Origin: an uncultured Clostridia bacterium
GTDB lineage: Bacteria > Bacillota > Clostridia > Oscillospirales > Acutalibacteraceae
DNA length: 64,000 bases
Assembly (NCBI GenBank): GCA_947369085.1
Contig: CANBJR010000004.1
Span: forward strand, 1-64,000
Direction: 5' to 3'
Shown here: in pieces, positions 17,161 through 28,633 of the stretch
Layout: every line of letters begins with the position of its first letter
How positions within the stretch are numbered: position 1 is the stretch's first letter
Position numbers and translations under genes: made by a program
Notes under the pieces: model-generated
Seen by the model: only the letters and a program-made list of their open reading frames with translations
Databases searched by the model: none
Told to the model about the DNA's origin: nothing

Positions 17161-17742
17161 TTACTGTGCAAAAAGCTCACGATTTATCAGATCTTCGAGT
17201 TCGCCGCTTTTTTCGCTGATTATTGCGGCAAAGTCCATATTTTCTTCAATATCACCGCATTTTAAGACAAATCCGCCTGTAATATCCGCTGTAGTTTTGC
17301 TTACTTTTGCGTTTAGTCCCAACTCTGAAAGCCTGTTTTCAAAGTCGGAGGGCAGGCGGGCAATGTCCTTTGAGTTAAGCATAATTTCGCCTGATTTGCC
17401 CTTAAGTTTTGAAGCAAGCTTGTAAATTATTTCAAAATATTGCTTATCGTCAAGGCTTGTAAGATAAGCAAGAATTTTTGACATGGTAATGTCAATTTCC
17501 TTGCGGCGCCTTTTGAGCAAAGCATTTCTTACAGCAAGCTCGGCGCTGCTTTTTGAAGAAGCAGTCATCTGCTTTACCCTGACTTCAGCCTTTTTTGCAA
17601 TTTCGAGGGCTGCCTGTTCAGCCTGCGCTTTGCCGTCTGCAAGAATCTGCGAACAGGTTTCTTCGGCTTTTGCGTTTATTGCTTTTATGTTTTCGTCGCA
17701 GTCTGACTTTATGCGGTCAAGAATTTTGTCGCCGCCGTTCAT
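17161..17742 (-). CDS. ntpE: V-type ATPase subunit E (peripheral stalk)
   Basis: 193 residues. The N-terminal half is a long Ala/Lys/Glu-rich helix (NAKAEETCSQILADGKAQAEQ) that pairs with subunit G; the C-terminal half is the globular domain with the family segment RNALLKRRRKEID. Together with the 103-residue protein at 20262 it forms the peripheral stalks that hold the A3B3 head. It lies between K and C. Confidence 0.88.
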   Translation of the reverse strand: MNGGDKILDRIKSDCDENIKAINAKAEETCSQILADGKAQAEQAALEIAKKAEVRVKQMTASSKSSAELAVRNALLKRRRKEIDITMSKILAYLTSLDDKQYFEIIYKLASKLKGKSGEIMLNSKDIARLPSDFENRLSELGLNAKVSKTTADITGGFVLKCGDIEENMDFAAIISEKSGELEDLINRELFAQ

Positions 17743-17772
17743 ACAGACCCCACCTTTCTGTTCATAATTTTA

Positions 17773-20228
<2,456 letters not shown>

Positions 20229-20261
20229 TTTTCTATCACCACACTTTGTGATTGACTAAAG

Positions 20262-20573
20262 TCAGTCAATAAGGTAATTTACTGCATTTTTGATTACATT
20301 TGAGCGGTTCTTTTCTGCGGTTTCGGAAATTTTATTACATTTTATTTCCGATAATGCAGAGGCTTCTTCAAGCTCCTTAATGCCGTCTGCTTTTGCTTTT
20401 TCAAACATAGCCTGTGCTTTCTTCTCAGCTTCGGCTTTTGCATATTCAATCAGCTTTTCGCAGTCTTTCTTAGCCTGCAAAACTGCTTGCTCTGCCTTGG
20501 CTTTTGCTTCGGCTTCACGCTTTTTGCAGTTGTTTTCGGCATTTAAAACGGCGTCCAACATATCTTTAGCCAT
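20262..20573 (-). CDS. ntpF: V-type ATPase peripheral stalk subunit (NtpF, G/H type)
   Basis: 103 residues, almost entirely one Ala/Lys/Glu-rich amphipathic helix (AENNCKKREAEAKAKAEQAVLQAKKDC), as in subunit F of E. hirae (AhaH/G type). It pairs with subunit E. It is first in the operon, 33 nt before subunit I, with GGAGATG as its ribosome binding site. The operon order F-I-K-E-C-G-A-B-D is identical to the E. hirae ntp operon, without ntpH and ntpJ. Confidence 0.85.
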   Translation of the reverse strand: MAKDMLDAVLNAENNCKKREAEAKAKAEQAVLQAKKDCEKLIEYAKAEAEKKAQAMFEKAKADGIKELEEASALSEIKCNKISETAEKNRSNVIKNAVNYLID

Positions 20574-20647
20574 AATTCATCTCCTTACTTAAAAAAAAGA
20601 GGTTGTGTGTTGTATGAATAAATATATTTTAAATACTTATAAACTCA

Positions 20648-20676
20648 AATATAACATATTTTTAGTAAAAAATCAA
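20648..20676 (-). promoter_or_regulatory. Probable promoter of the V-ATPase operon; 20574-20883 otherwise empty
   Basis: On the minus strand TTGATT (20671-20676), 17 bases, TATATT (20648-20653). It lies about 75 bp upstream of ntpF in a 310-bp AT-rich divergent intergenic region. I see no gene or strong hairpin in the rest of that gap, which must also hold the ybaK promoter. Confidence 0.5.
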
Positions 20677-20883
20677 TCATTATTTATAAAAATATTGTGT
20701 GTATTTTGGTCAAATTATCTGTTTTGTTGGGATTTAGCTTATAATAAGTAATTAAAAGTCAAAAAAAGGCAGTTCTTTTCGACTTGAATTTATACAATCT
20801 TAAATGAAAACTATTGAAAAAAACAAAATATTTTGCTATTCTAACATTATAAATAAATTTAATTTTAAAAGGCGACGATAATA

Positions 20884-21360
20884 ATGGCTGAAATCAAAAC
20901 TAATGTTATGAGAATACTCGAAAAAGAGGGCATTGAATACATTGCTCACGAATATCCGTATGGAAAAGAAGCTGTTGACGGGGTGAGCGTTGCAAAGCTG
21001 CTCGGTCAGAATCCCGAATATGTTTTCAAAACGCTTGTCACAAAGGGAAGTAAGGACTACTATGTTTTTGCAATTCCCGTGGCAGAAGAACTTGATTTGA
21101 AAAAATGTGCCAAAAGCGTGGGTGAAAAGTCGGTAGAGATGATTCATGTAAAAGATATTACAAAGGTTACGGGTTATGTAAGAGGCGGTTGTTCTCCGAT
21201 TGGAATGAAAAAGCATTACAAAACGACGTTTCACATTACGGCGCAGGAAATTCCGCAGATTATCGTCAGCGCAGGCAGAATCGGCAGTCAGATTGATTTA
21301 AAACCGAGCGAGCTTATCCGCCTTACAGACGGACAGTGTGCTGATATTATAAAAGGATAA
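20884..21360 (+). CDS. ybaK: Cys-tRNA(Pro)/Cys-tRNA(Cys) deacylase YbaK/EbsC
   Basis: 158 residues of the YbaK/ProX editing domain family. Visible features: a conserved N-terminus (NVMRILEKEGIEYIAHEYPYG), VFKTLVTKG, and the GYVRGGCSPIGMKK loop typical of the YbaK subgroup, which clears Cys-tRNA(Pro) made by ProRS. Length is normal. It stands alone, divergent from the ATPase operon, and ends before a shared terminator. Confidence 0.9.
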   Translation: MAEIKTNVMRILEKEGIEYIAHEYPYGKEAVDGVSVAKLLGQNPEYVFKTLVTKGSKDYYVFAIPVAEELDLKKCAKSVGEKSVEMIHVKDITKVTGYVRGGCSPIGMKKHYKTTFHITAQEIPQIIVSAGRIGSQIDLKPSELIRLTDGQCADIIKG

Positions 21361-21417
21361 TTTTTAAAGCTCAACTTGCCGAAAATGTAAGTATATTTTA
21401 TGTAAAACTAATAAAAA

Positions 21418-21444
21418 GGGGCGAACAGAATTAACTGTTCGCCC
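21418..21444. terminator. Bidirectional terminator between ybaK and the ybjQ-family gene
   Basis: GGGCGAACAG-AATTAA-CTGTTCGCCC, a perfect 10-bp stem between converging genes, with an A-rich left flank that gives a T tail to minus-strand transcripts. Confidence 0.8.
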
Positions 21445-21453
21445 TTATGTCAG

Positions 21454-21765
21454 TTATACAAACTTTACTGCAGTACCGTATGCAAGCACCTCAGCAGCCT
21501 GCTGAAGAACTGACGCAGATGTATATCTTACACCTACGATTGCGTCAGCGCCCATTGCCGCAGCCTGGTCTATCATACGCTGAGTTGCAATAGCTCTTGA
21601 CTTTGCCATCATCTCAGTATACGACTTAAGTTCGCCGCCTGCCATTGACTTAAAACCCTGCCCCAGGTCGCTGAACATATGCTTTGACTGAATTGTATTG
21701 CCCGTAACAATCCCGAGTGTTGCGCAGTTTTTGCCTGAAACTGTTTCTGTAGTAACTAAAATCAT
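21454..21765 (-). CDS. YbjQ/UPF0145 family protein
   Basis: 103 residues, matching the YbjQ (heavy-metal-binding domain, UPF0145) family: TTETVSGKNCATLGIVTGNTIQSKHMF at the N-terminus and GADAIVGVRYTS near the end. Members are small pentameric proteins with no firmly established role. It lies downstream of the RND gene with a GAGGTGG ribosome binding site and no clear terminator between them, so it may be transcribed with the exporter. Function unknown beyond the family. Confidence 0.85.
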   Translation of the reverse strand: MILVTTETVSGKNCATLGIVTGNTIQSKHMFSDLGQGFKSMAGGELKSYTEMMAKSRAIATQRMIDQAAAMGADAIVGVRYTSASVLQQAAEVLAYGTAVKFV

Positions 21766-21812
21766 TTTGCCACCTCATATATTTTATTAACAATATTTTA
21801 CAATATATTGCT

Positions 21813-24800
21813 TTACTCGTCAATAGTTTCAAGCTCGCTGTCTGCAATTTTTCGAAGCTCTTTTTTGTTGAATGCATCATAAATTACGGGAATTATGTAC
21901 AACGTCATAAATGTTGCGTAAATCAGACCGCCTATGCAGACAATTGCAAGCGGCTGCATCATTTCGGCGCCTGTTCCGAGTCCGACAGCCATTACAGAAA
22001 GTCCGAGAATTGTTGTGAGAGCCGTTATTAGGATAGGTCTCATTCGTGTTTTGCCTGCCTCAACAATCGCTTCAACACGCTCTTTTCCGCCACGGCGCAG
22101 TCTGTTGATGTAGTCAACAAGCACAATACCGTTGTTTACGATAATACCGCAAAGCATTACGAAGCCGACAAGCGAAACAACGCTGACGTCAAAGCCTGTT
22201 ATAAGCAGACCGAGAAATCCGCCCGTGAACGCAAGAGGAATTGTAAACATAATTATAAACGGTGATTTAAGGCTTTGGAACTGGGCAACCATTATAAGAT
22301 AGATTAGCACTATACCGAGCAGCAGCATAAGTACAAGCTGTGACATTGCTTCCATTGTAGCCTTGTTGCTTCCTGCATATTCAATTGAACAGCTTTTAGG
22401 AAGGTCGTAATCTTTAAACAGCTTTTCAACTTTATTTGAAACGTCCGTAAGGGTGTAGCCGTTCTTTAATGTGCCTGTGATTGAAAGATAGCGTTTCTGG
22501 TCCTGACGTTTGATTACATCTATTGTTTCCGACTTTGAAATATCGGCAATTGAAGAAAGAGAGGTCGTTTTTTCGTTTTCTTCAAGGTCTGTATAGTTTA
22601 TGTCAATGCTGCCGATTGTATCGGGAGTTACACTTTTGCTTTCATCTTTTACGATTACAACATCAATGCTGTTGCCTTCGTCATTAGTAAGCGTTGTAGA
22701 GGTTTTTTTGCTTGCAACCGCAGACGCTATCTGCTGATATACCTGAGCAACGGTAAGCCCCTTTTCAGCAGCCTTTTCCTTGTCTACACTTACCTTAATT
22801 TCGGGAGAAGTTGCGCCTACTCCGCTGTCGGTTTCAAGAATTCCGTCAACAGTTTCAAGCTGTTTAGCCATATCCTCGGCAGTTTTCTTGAGTGTTTCTA
22901 TATCATCGCCGTAAAGCGTGATTTCTATGCTTCCGTCACCGAGAAGTGTTGACATTGAGCTTGTAGATGAGCTGCCGCTCACGCTGATTTCACCTTTTAT
23001 TTTCTTGAGATCGTCGTTTAATCTGTCGCAAATTTCGGAGCTCTTTTTAGTATATTCTTCTTTAAGAACACCGTAAGCAGTTACACTGCCCGTATCTGCC
23101 GACGATGTACCAGACATACCCATAAGGCTTGTGTTGTTTCCTGTCATTACGCCGACAATTTCAAATTCGTCATATCCGTTAAGTATATTATTAATCTGTT
23201 CGGCTGTATCAATTGTTTCTTCAAGCGTTGCGTTGTCGTCAAGCTTTGCAGAAACCTCAACCTCTGTACTGCTCATATTCGGCATAAAGCTGAATCCCTT
23301 TGCAATTGAACCAAACATACTTGCGGCAAGCAACAAAATTACGGTGAGAATTGCAAATACCTTGTGTCGTAGTACAAAACGCAGAGATTTTTCATAGCAT
23401 TTAATGATTTTGCTGTTCTCGGGATTTTTTTGCTGTTTGATTTTACGAAGCATTCTTTGCCCCATAGCAGGAACAAGTGTTAATGCTATGATAAGACTTG
23501 CAAGCAGTGAGTATGCAATTGTGAGCGCCATATCGACAAAAAGCTGTCTTGTAATTCCCTCGACAAAAACAATCGGCAGGAACACGCATATTGTAGTAAG
23601 TGTTGAAGAAGCAATTGCACCTGCAACCTGTTTTGCCCCGTTAAGTGACGCCTGAATCGGAGAATATCCTAGCCCTCTTAAACGGTAAATGTTTTCAATT
23701 ACAACTACCGAGTTGTCCACAAGCATTCCAACGCCGATTGCAAGACCCGAAAGCGAAATCATATTCAGTGTTACACCGCTGAAATACATAAGTACGATTG
23801 CGAAAATAACGCTTATCGGAATTGAGCAGGCTACTATTATTGTCGGTTTAATGTCGCGCAAGAACAAAAACAGAATTATTATTGCCAGAATTGCACCCAG
23901 AATCAGGTTCTGGAGCACGCTGTCAATAACAATTGAAATGTAGTCGCCCTGACTGTAGAGGTTAGTAAATTTAAGTCCTGTATTTTCTTTGCTTAACTCT
24001 TCAAAAGCAGTGTTTATGTTTTCACAAACAGTAGAGGTTGCAATGTCGCTCTGCTTTGAAAAGCTGAGTAAAACCCCTTCGTTACCGTTGATTTTGGCAT
24101 AAATTTCATCAGAATTGTCTTTAAGAAAAACATCTGCAACATCGTCAAGAGTTATAACTCCTATACCGTCAATTTTGGTGTCAAAAAGCGCAAGGCTTTT
24201 TAGCTCTTCTTCATTGTCAACCTTATCACCGACACGCACCATATATTTATTGTTTTCGTCATCGGTAATATAGCCTGCGGGCATTGAGAAATTCTGAGCA
24301 GTAAGGATATTTGAAACGTTTTCAAGCGTGACAGTATTGTTCATATCCGCCTTGTTTTTTGCCTTGTCCTTTTGCTCTTTTAGGGTGTCGATTGAACCTT
24401 GAACCTCGTTTTTTGCCGAGTCAAGCTGTGTTGCAGCACTCTGTACTTCACTTTGCTTTGAAATGAGAGTTGAAAGTGCAGACGACATTTTAAAGTCGGC
24501 GCTTGACTGTTGTTTTGAGATGGTAGCAAGCGCACTGTCAACAGAAACCGACTTGTCGTCAAGTCCGCTTATTGCAGTGTCAAGCTGTGCTATGCCGCCA
24601 TTTATTACTGCGATTTTGTCTGTCAGCTCTTTAAGCGAGGAGTCAAGATTTGAGGCGTCTGTTCCAAGTTCTGCAAGTGTTTTGTTAATCTTCTCAAGCG
24701 AGCTGTCAACCGTTGAAAGAGCCGCATTTGTTGACTCAATTGCAAGCGCAAGTCCTTCTTTTCTTATATTATAGGGTTTTAACTGTTCGTCAATTTCTTC

Positions 24801-25850
24801 AAGCTGTTTTTCAAGCTGTTTATATTCTTCGCTTTCCTTGTCAAGGGAAGCCATCTGTTTTACTATATTAACATAATTGTCGTTTATCTGATTAAGGGTA
24901 TTTAGCGTATCGGTGAGCTGTTGCTTTTGTGCAAGCAACTGTTCGTATGAGGATTTGATTGACAAAAGCGCCTGATAAGCCGTTTCAAGTGTTTGCTTTG
25001 TCTGTGTAAGAGATGATTTTTGGTCAAGAAGCTGCATTTTTGCAGATAAAAGCTGTGTTTTTCCGCTTTCAGCGTTCTTCTGAGCCTGTGCAAGCTGAGA
25101 TGCCGCCGATTCCTGTTGAGCGTTAATTTGCTCAATAGATGAACTTATTGTCTGATTTCCGCTTTCGGCTTTATTGATATTTTCGTCAATTTCCTTTTTG
25201 GCGCTGTCAAGCTTTTCCTCTGCGTCAGAAAATTGATCGTCAAGCGCTGCTGAAATTTTTATGTTGAGCGCATCTATTTTTTTCTGGGAAACTACAATGT
25301 TTTCTTTTTCCACAACAACACCTTTGTCTGAAACAGAGGCTACGCCGTCGATACCCTCAAGCTTATTTATAAGCTCGTTGCTGACATATTCGGAAAGCTC
25401 GTTTCTTTCTTTGCCCTCATATTCAACAGCTGTCATTGCAACAGGAAGAATACTCGGATTTGCTTTGATAAGATAGGGCGTACCTACTTCGTCGGGCCAG
25501 CTGTCCGATATTGTGTCAAGGCTTGAACGTAAATCAACAGTTGCCGTGTCCATATTTGTGCCGTCCTCAAATTCAATAATGAGTACCGAGTAGTTTTCGG
25601 CAGAATTTGATGTTACTTCCTTAACGTCGTCAATAGTTGAAATAGACTGCTCAAGTGGTTTGCTTACGGTTGCTTCAACAATTTCCGGGAGTTGCCCGCC
25701 GTAAGTTGTCATAATCATCGCATATGGAAAGTCCATATTTGGCATTAAATCGGGCGTCATTTTAAGAAACGACACAATGCCGAGTACTATGATGATTACA
25801 ATGCTGACAAAAACTGTCATTGGTTTTTTTACGCTGAATTTTGATAGCAT
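21813..25850 (-). CDS. RND-family efflux permease with a large coiled-coil insertion
   Basis: 1345 residues, about 300 longer than AcrB-type permeases. It has the N-terminal membrane helix, GMLVDNSVVVIENIYR with the TM4 Asp, and C-terminal CGIIVNNGIVLVDYINRLRRGG. The first extracytoplasmic loop carries about 310 residues (roughly 195-510) rich in Gln, Ser, Leu and Lys with heptad-like spacing (AQAQKNAESGKTQLLSAKMQ), predicted to be long coiled coils. No HlyD/AcrA-type adaptor gene lies nearby; the coiled coil may replace one in this Gram-positive setting. A TetR gene sits 27 nt upstream, so export of a drug or lipid-like compound is likely. Substrate unknown. Confidence 0.9.
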   Translation of the reverse strand: MLSKFSVKKPMTVFVSIVIIIVLGIVSFLKMTPDLMPNMDFPYAMIMTTYGGQLPEIVEATVSKPLEQSISTIDDVKEVTSNSAENYSVLIIEFEDGTNMDTATVDLRSSLDTISDSWPDEVGTPYLIKANPSILPVAMTAVEYEGKERNELSEYVSNELINKLEGIDGVASVSDKGVVVEKENIVVSQKKIDALNIKISAALDDQFSDAEEKLDSAKKEIDENINKAESGNQTISSSIEQINAQQESAASQLAQAQKNAESGKTQLLSAKMQLLDQKSSLTQTKQTLETAYQALLSIKSSYEQLLAQKQQLTDTLNTLNQINDNYVNIVKQMASLDKESEEYKQLEKQLEEIDEQLKPYNIRKEGLALAIESTNAALSTVDSSLEKINKTLAELGTDASNLDSSLKELTDKIAVINGGIAQLDTAISGLDDKSVSVDSALATISKQQSSADFKMSSALSTLISKQSEVQSAATQLDSAKNEVQGSIDTLKEQKDKAKNKADMNNTVTLENVSNILTAQNFSMPAGYITDDENNKYMVRVGDKVDNEEELKSLALFDTKIDGIGVITLDDVADVFLKDNSDEIYAKINGNEGVLLSFSKQSDIATSTVCENINTAFEELSKENTGLKFTNLYSQGDYISIVIDSVLQNLILGAILAIIILFLFLRDIKPTIIVACSIPISVIFAIVLMYFSGVTLNMISLSGLAIGVGMLVDNSVVVIENIYRLRGLGYSPIQASLNGAKQVAGAIASSTLTTICVFLPIVFVEGITRQLFVDMALTIAYSLLASLIIALTLVPAMGQRMLRKIKQQKNPENSKIIKCYEKSLRFVLRHKVFAILTVILLLAASMFGSIAKGFSFMPNMSSTEVEVSAKLDDNATLEETIDTAEQINNILNGYDEFEIVGVMTGNNTSLMGMSGTSSADTGSVTAYGVLKEEYTKKSSEICDRLNDDLKKIKGEISVSGSSSTSSMSTLLGDGSIEITLYGDDIETLKKTAEDMAKQLETVDGILETDSGVGATSPEIKVSVDKEKAAEKGLTVAQVYQQIASAVASKKTSTTLTNDEGNSIDVVIVKDESKSVTPDTIGSIDINYTDLEENEKTTSLSSIADISKSETIDVIKRQDQKRYLSITGTLKNGYTLTDVSNKVEKLFKDYDLPKSCSIEYAGSNKATMEAMSQLVLMLLLGIVLIYLIMVAQFQSLKSPFIIMFTIPLAFTGGFLGLLITGFDVSVVSLVGFVMLCGIIVNNGIVLVDYINRLRRGGKERVEAIVEAGKTRMRPILITALTTILGLSVMAVGLGTGAEMMQPLAIVCIGGLIYATFMTLYIIPVIYDAFNKKELRKIADSELETIDE

Positions 25851-25877
25851 GCTTGTAACTCCTGAAAGATAAATTAA

Positions 25878-26489
25878 TTATTGAACTGCGCCGTTCTTGA
25901 TTATTTCAAGCTTGCGCAGATAATTTTTTCTGATTATATCGCAGTCCATTCCTACTACAAAGACGTCAAAAATTGAGTTTTTAAGTACCTGCGTAAGAAT
26001 TTGTGAGAGAAATCTGACATCATCGTCGCTTCTATATTTGAGATTATCTTTGTTAAATTGCTTTGATAATTCCTGCAATGAAGCAAAGCCGTCAAATCTG
26101 TTGAGCATATATTCTGAAATCAAATCGTCGTTTGCACGGAGGTTTTTCAACAGATTTTTAAGAAGTGTCTTTTGCTTTTTGTCATTGCCAAATTCTGCTA
26201 TTATGTCAAACAGCTTTTCATATGTATAGAAAATATCGCCGTTTGAGTATTGTATTGCCTTGCGGCAGCGCGCAACCGAAATATCTATGAAGGTTTTAGT
26301 AAGCACTTCAACAAGGTCAACCTTATCGTCAAAATATTGATAAAAGCTTCCTCTTGAAATATTAGCCGCTTTTATTATGCGGTTTATGCTGATTTTTTCT
26401 GTAGAAGAGCTTGAAAACTCATTCATAGTAGCGTTTATAATTCTTTGCCTTTTTTTCTCGGGAAGATTGTAAAATGTCTTTTTAATCAC
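25878..26489 (-). CDS. TetR/AcrR-family regulator of the RND exporter
   Basis: 203 residues from a GTG start with AGGAGGCGG upstream. Residues about 8-55 form the TetR helix-turn-helix (ISINRIIKAANISRGSFYQYFDDKVDLVEVL). The C-terminal ligand domain is divergent. It is in the same direction as the RND gene and 27 nt before it, and a symmetric operator lies between its promoter and start, so it probably represses its own two-gene operon until a ligand binds. Confidence 0.9.
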   Translation of the reverse strand: MIKKTFYNLPEKKRQRIINATMNEFSSSSTEKISINRIIKAANISRGSFYQYFDDKVDLVEVLTKTFIDISVARCRKAIQYSNGDIFYTYEKLFDIIAEFGNDKKQKTLLKNLLKNLRANDDLISEYMLNRFDGFASLQELSKQFNKDNLKYRSDDDVRFLSQILTQVLKNSIFDVFVVGMDCDIIRKNYLRKLEIIKNGAVQ

Positions 26490-26512
26490 AATTAGCCGCC
26501 TCCTAATTATTG

Positions 26513-26540
26513 TGACAACTTATCATATGAACACTTGTCA
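26513..26540. promoter_or_regulatory. Symmetric operator, probable TetR binding site
   Basis: Exact two-fold symmetry: TGACAA at the left end, TTGTCA at the right end and TCATATGA in the centre, all sharing one midpoint (28 bp). It sits between the -10 element and the start codon of the tetR gene, where a bound repressor would block transcription. Confidence 0.7.
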
Positions 26541-26542
26541 TA

Positions 26543-26571
26543 ATTATAATTCCATTAAAATTCAATGTCAA
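26543..26571 (-). promoter_or_regulatory. Promoter of the tetR-RND operon
   Basis: On the minus strand TTGACA (26566-26571), 17 bases, TATAAT (26543-26548): a full consensus sigma-A promoter. The palindromic operator begins two bases downstream of the -10 element. Confidence 0.85.
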
Positions 26572-26641
26572 TATTTTCGGACAATTGTATTGTGAAAGTT
26601 TTATGAATTTTGGGTGAGAAACTTGTGTAAAACAACAAAAA

Positions 26642-26664
26642 GCAGGACGGTTTAACCGTCCTGC
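26642..26664 (-). terminator. Terminator of the O-antigen-ligase-like gene
   Basis: GCAGGACGG-TTTAA-CCGTCCTGC, a perfect 9-bp stem. On the minus strand it is followed by TTTTTG, just past the stop codon at 26676. Confidence 0.85.
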
Positions 26665-26675
26665 AAGAAAAACTG

Positions 26676-28289
26676 TTATAATTGCACACTGTCTGTTTTA
26701 CCTCGGGAAACTGCCTCTGTAATAGCGAGAAACAGAATAAACAGAGGAGTTGTAATCGGCTGGGCAATGTTTACAACGGCTTGCACCGAGTAGCAGATAA
26801 CCGCAGAAACGCATACGATTGAAAGCGGATTTGAAAATGATTTTTTTACCGCTCTTGCAATTGTTCCTCCTACAATCGACAAATACGCAATAAGTCCTGC
26901 GGCACCTATCGTGATAAGGTAGTTAAGATATTCATTGTGAGCCGCGTTTGTCGAGGTGTCGCCAAACTTGGAAAGCTCGCCGAAATACGGCGCAAAAGCA
27001 TAGTAGAAAGTGTCGGGGCCCGTGCCGAAAAGTTTTTGCAGGAATGAAAAATCACCGAAAATTTCAAAAGATTTTATCCACATAAAGCCTCGGTGCGTGC
27101 CCCAGCGCTCGTTAAAACGCAAAATCGAGGTAAAGCCGCCAAGCTCAGTTTCGGTGTCAAAACAACTGAAATACATCACAGCTGACATAACGGCAATAAC
27201 TATGGTGGCAAAAAGAGAGCCGAGAATAATCGGAACAGCTTTAGGAAGTGTAAGATTAGGTTTTTTAATGTCAATTACATAAAGCAAACCCGTAATCACG
27301 GCAGAAATTCCGATTAATACAAATCCTATATTTGACTCGACAAACAGCTTTTGAAACTGATCGATATCCTTTGTTTCGCAACCGAAGGACTGAGTGAGAA
27401 TAAGGGTGAAAAATCGCAGAATCTTTGCCGAAGCAAGCATAACGGTAAGGCAGAGAAAATATCTTTTTAGTCTTGAAATTTTTCTTGAATACCAAATCAG
27501 CATAACAACAAGGAACACGCTGATTCCAAGAATGCCAGAATCACTGTCGGCTGTCATAAGAGCCATAAATCCCAACGCAGAAGATACAAGATAGAATATT
27601 CTGTACATTGTGTTTTTTGTGTGTACCGACATTGTAATGACAACGGGCAGCATAACGCAGATAAAGCTTGACATAAGGTTTTTGTTGCCTATGGTTGAAG
27701 TAAAGTCCTCAATTGTCGAGGGGTCAAGCTGTGTGTACATACCAAGCGGGTCAATGTAGCAGAAGTTGAGCACCGACAAAAGATAAACAACCGCCGAGCC
27801 TGCCGCAAGCGCAACAAAAACGTATTCCATAAAGTGGTAACAGCGTGTAATGACAAAGTAAATTCCAACATAAAATACCATCAAAACAAGGCCGTTATTT
27901 CTTCCGCTCATAGAGCCGAAAAGTGCGTCGGTTGTTTGATTTGAAAAGATAGTTGAAATTATGCAGACAATAAGAAACGCAATCATTGCCCAGTCGGTAA
28001 ACGAAAATTTCAGAGATGCACCGCATTCACTTACAGCCATTTCAGGCGGGCTGTCTTGTTTATTGCCACCGTATGCAAAATAAAGCATAACAGCCTCGGC
28101 TATAATTACAACTCCTGTCAGTGCAAGGAAAAAGTAGTATTTGTCGTGGCGAATGTTAAAATATGCATTAGACGCAAACAGCGGAAAAACGGTAAACATC
28201 AGCACAAGGTAGTAGCTTAGTACGGCGTGCCTTGTGGAGTATTTTTCCACGAGCTTTGGGTTTTCGTTGTTCTTTTTAATATTGCTCAT
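26676..28289 (-). CDS. O-antigen ligase/polymerase-like (Wzy/WaaL superfamily) membrane protein
   Basis: 537 residues with about 12 membrane helices and one long extracytoplasmic loop near residues 370-440 (FNERWGTHRGFMWIKSFEIF, then LFGTGPDTFYYAF and AHNEYLNYL). The RG..W..... and HNEYL elements in that loop are characteristic of the O-antigen ligase/Wzy_C superfamily, which transfers or polymerises lipid-linked glycans on the outer face of the membrane. In a Gram-positive the product would be a capsule or wall-linked polysaccharide. It stands alone, with no glycan cluster adjacent. Substrate unknown. Confidence 0.82.
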   Translation of the reverse strand: MSNIKKNNENPKLVEKYSTRHAVLSYYLVLMFTVFPLFASNAYFNIRHDKYYFFLALTGVVIIAEAVMLYFAYGGNKQDSPPEMAVSECGASLKFSFTDWAMIAFLIVCIISTIFSNQTTDALFGSMSGRNNGLVLMVFYVGIYFVITRCYHFMEYVFVALAAGSAVVYLLSVLNFCYIDPLGMYTQLDPSTIEDFTSTIGNKNLMSSFICVMLPVVITMSVHTKNTMYRIFYLVSSALGFMALMTADSDSGILGISVFLVVMLIWYSRKISRLKRYFLCLTVMLASAKILRFFTLILTQSFGCETKDIDQFQKLFVESNIGFVLIGISAVITGLLYVIDIKKPNLTLPKAVPIILGSLFATIVIAVMSAVMYFSCFDTETELGGFTSILRFNERWGTHRGFMWIKSFEIFGDFSFLQKLFGTGPDTFYYAFAPYFGELSKFGDTSTNAAHNEYLNYLITIGAAGLIAYLSIVGGTIARAVKKSFSNPLSIVCVSAVICYSVQAVVNIAQPITTPLFILFLAITEAVSRGKTDSVQL

Positions 28290-28554
28290 CTTATTTGCCT
28301 TTCAATAATATGCTGTAGTTTTATATGATTATTACTTTAACAAAGATATGTATCGGTAAGATAGACGATAATTTAGATTAGTTTGGAGTGTTGAGAGTGG
28401 AGCGTGGAGTTTTGGTTGAGTGGATAGGTTGCAATAATTCAAAAGTTTAAAGCCCGAATTAATTTATATGCGGTGTTGCCGGTCGAGTGCCTCGACACGC
28501 AAATTTTAAACGTTGACTTTTCTCACAGACTTTATTAATTACACTACATCATAA

Positions 28555-28580
28555 TGTAGGGAACGGTCAAGACCGTTCCG
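28555..28580 (+). repeat. REP-like palindrome 1
   Basis: TGTAGGGAACGGTC followed by the partner arm GACCGTTCC. The head TGTAGGGAACG is identical to the REP next to the transposase at 40750. Confidence 0.7.
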
Positions 28581-28605
28581 ATTACCTATAGGTTAGCTGT
28601 AAACC

Positions 28606-28633
28606 CACGGAACAGTCAAGACTGTTCCCTACA
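28606..28633 (-). repeat. REP-like palindrome 2 (inverted)
   Basis: CGGAACAGTCAAGACTGTTCC then CTACA. Read on the minus strand it starts TGTAGGGAACAGTC, so it faces palindrome 1 in a head-to-head pair. Confidence 0.7.
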
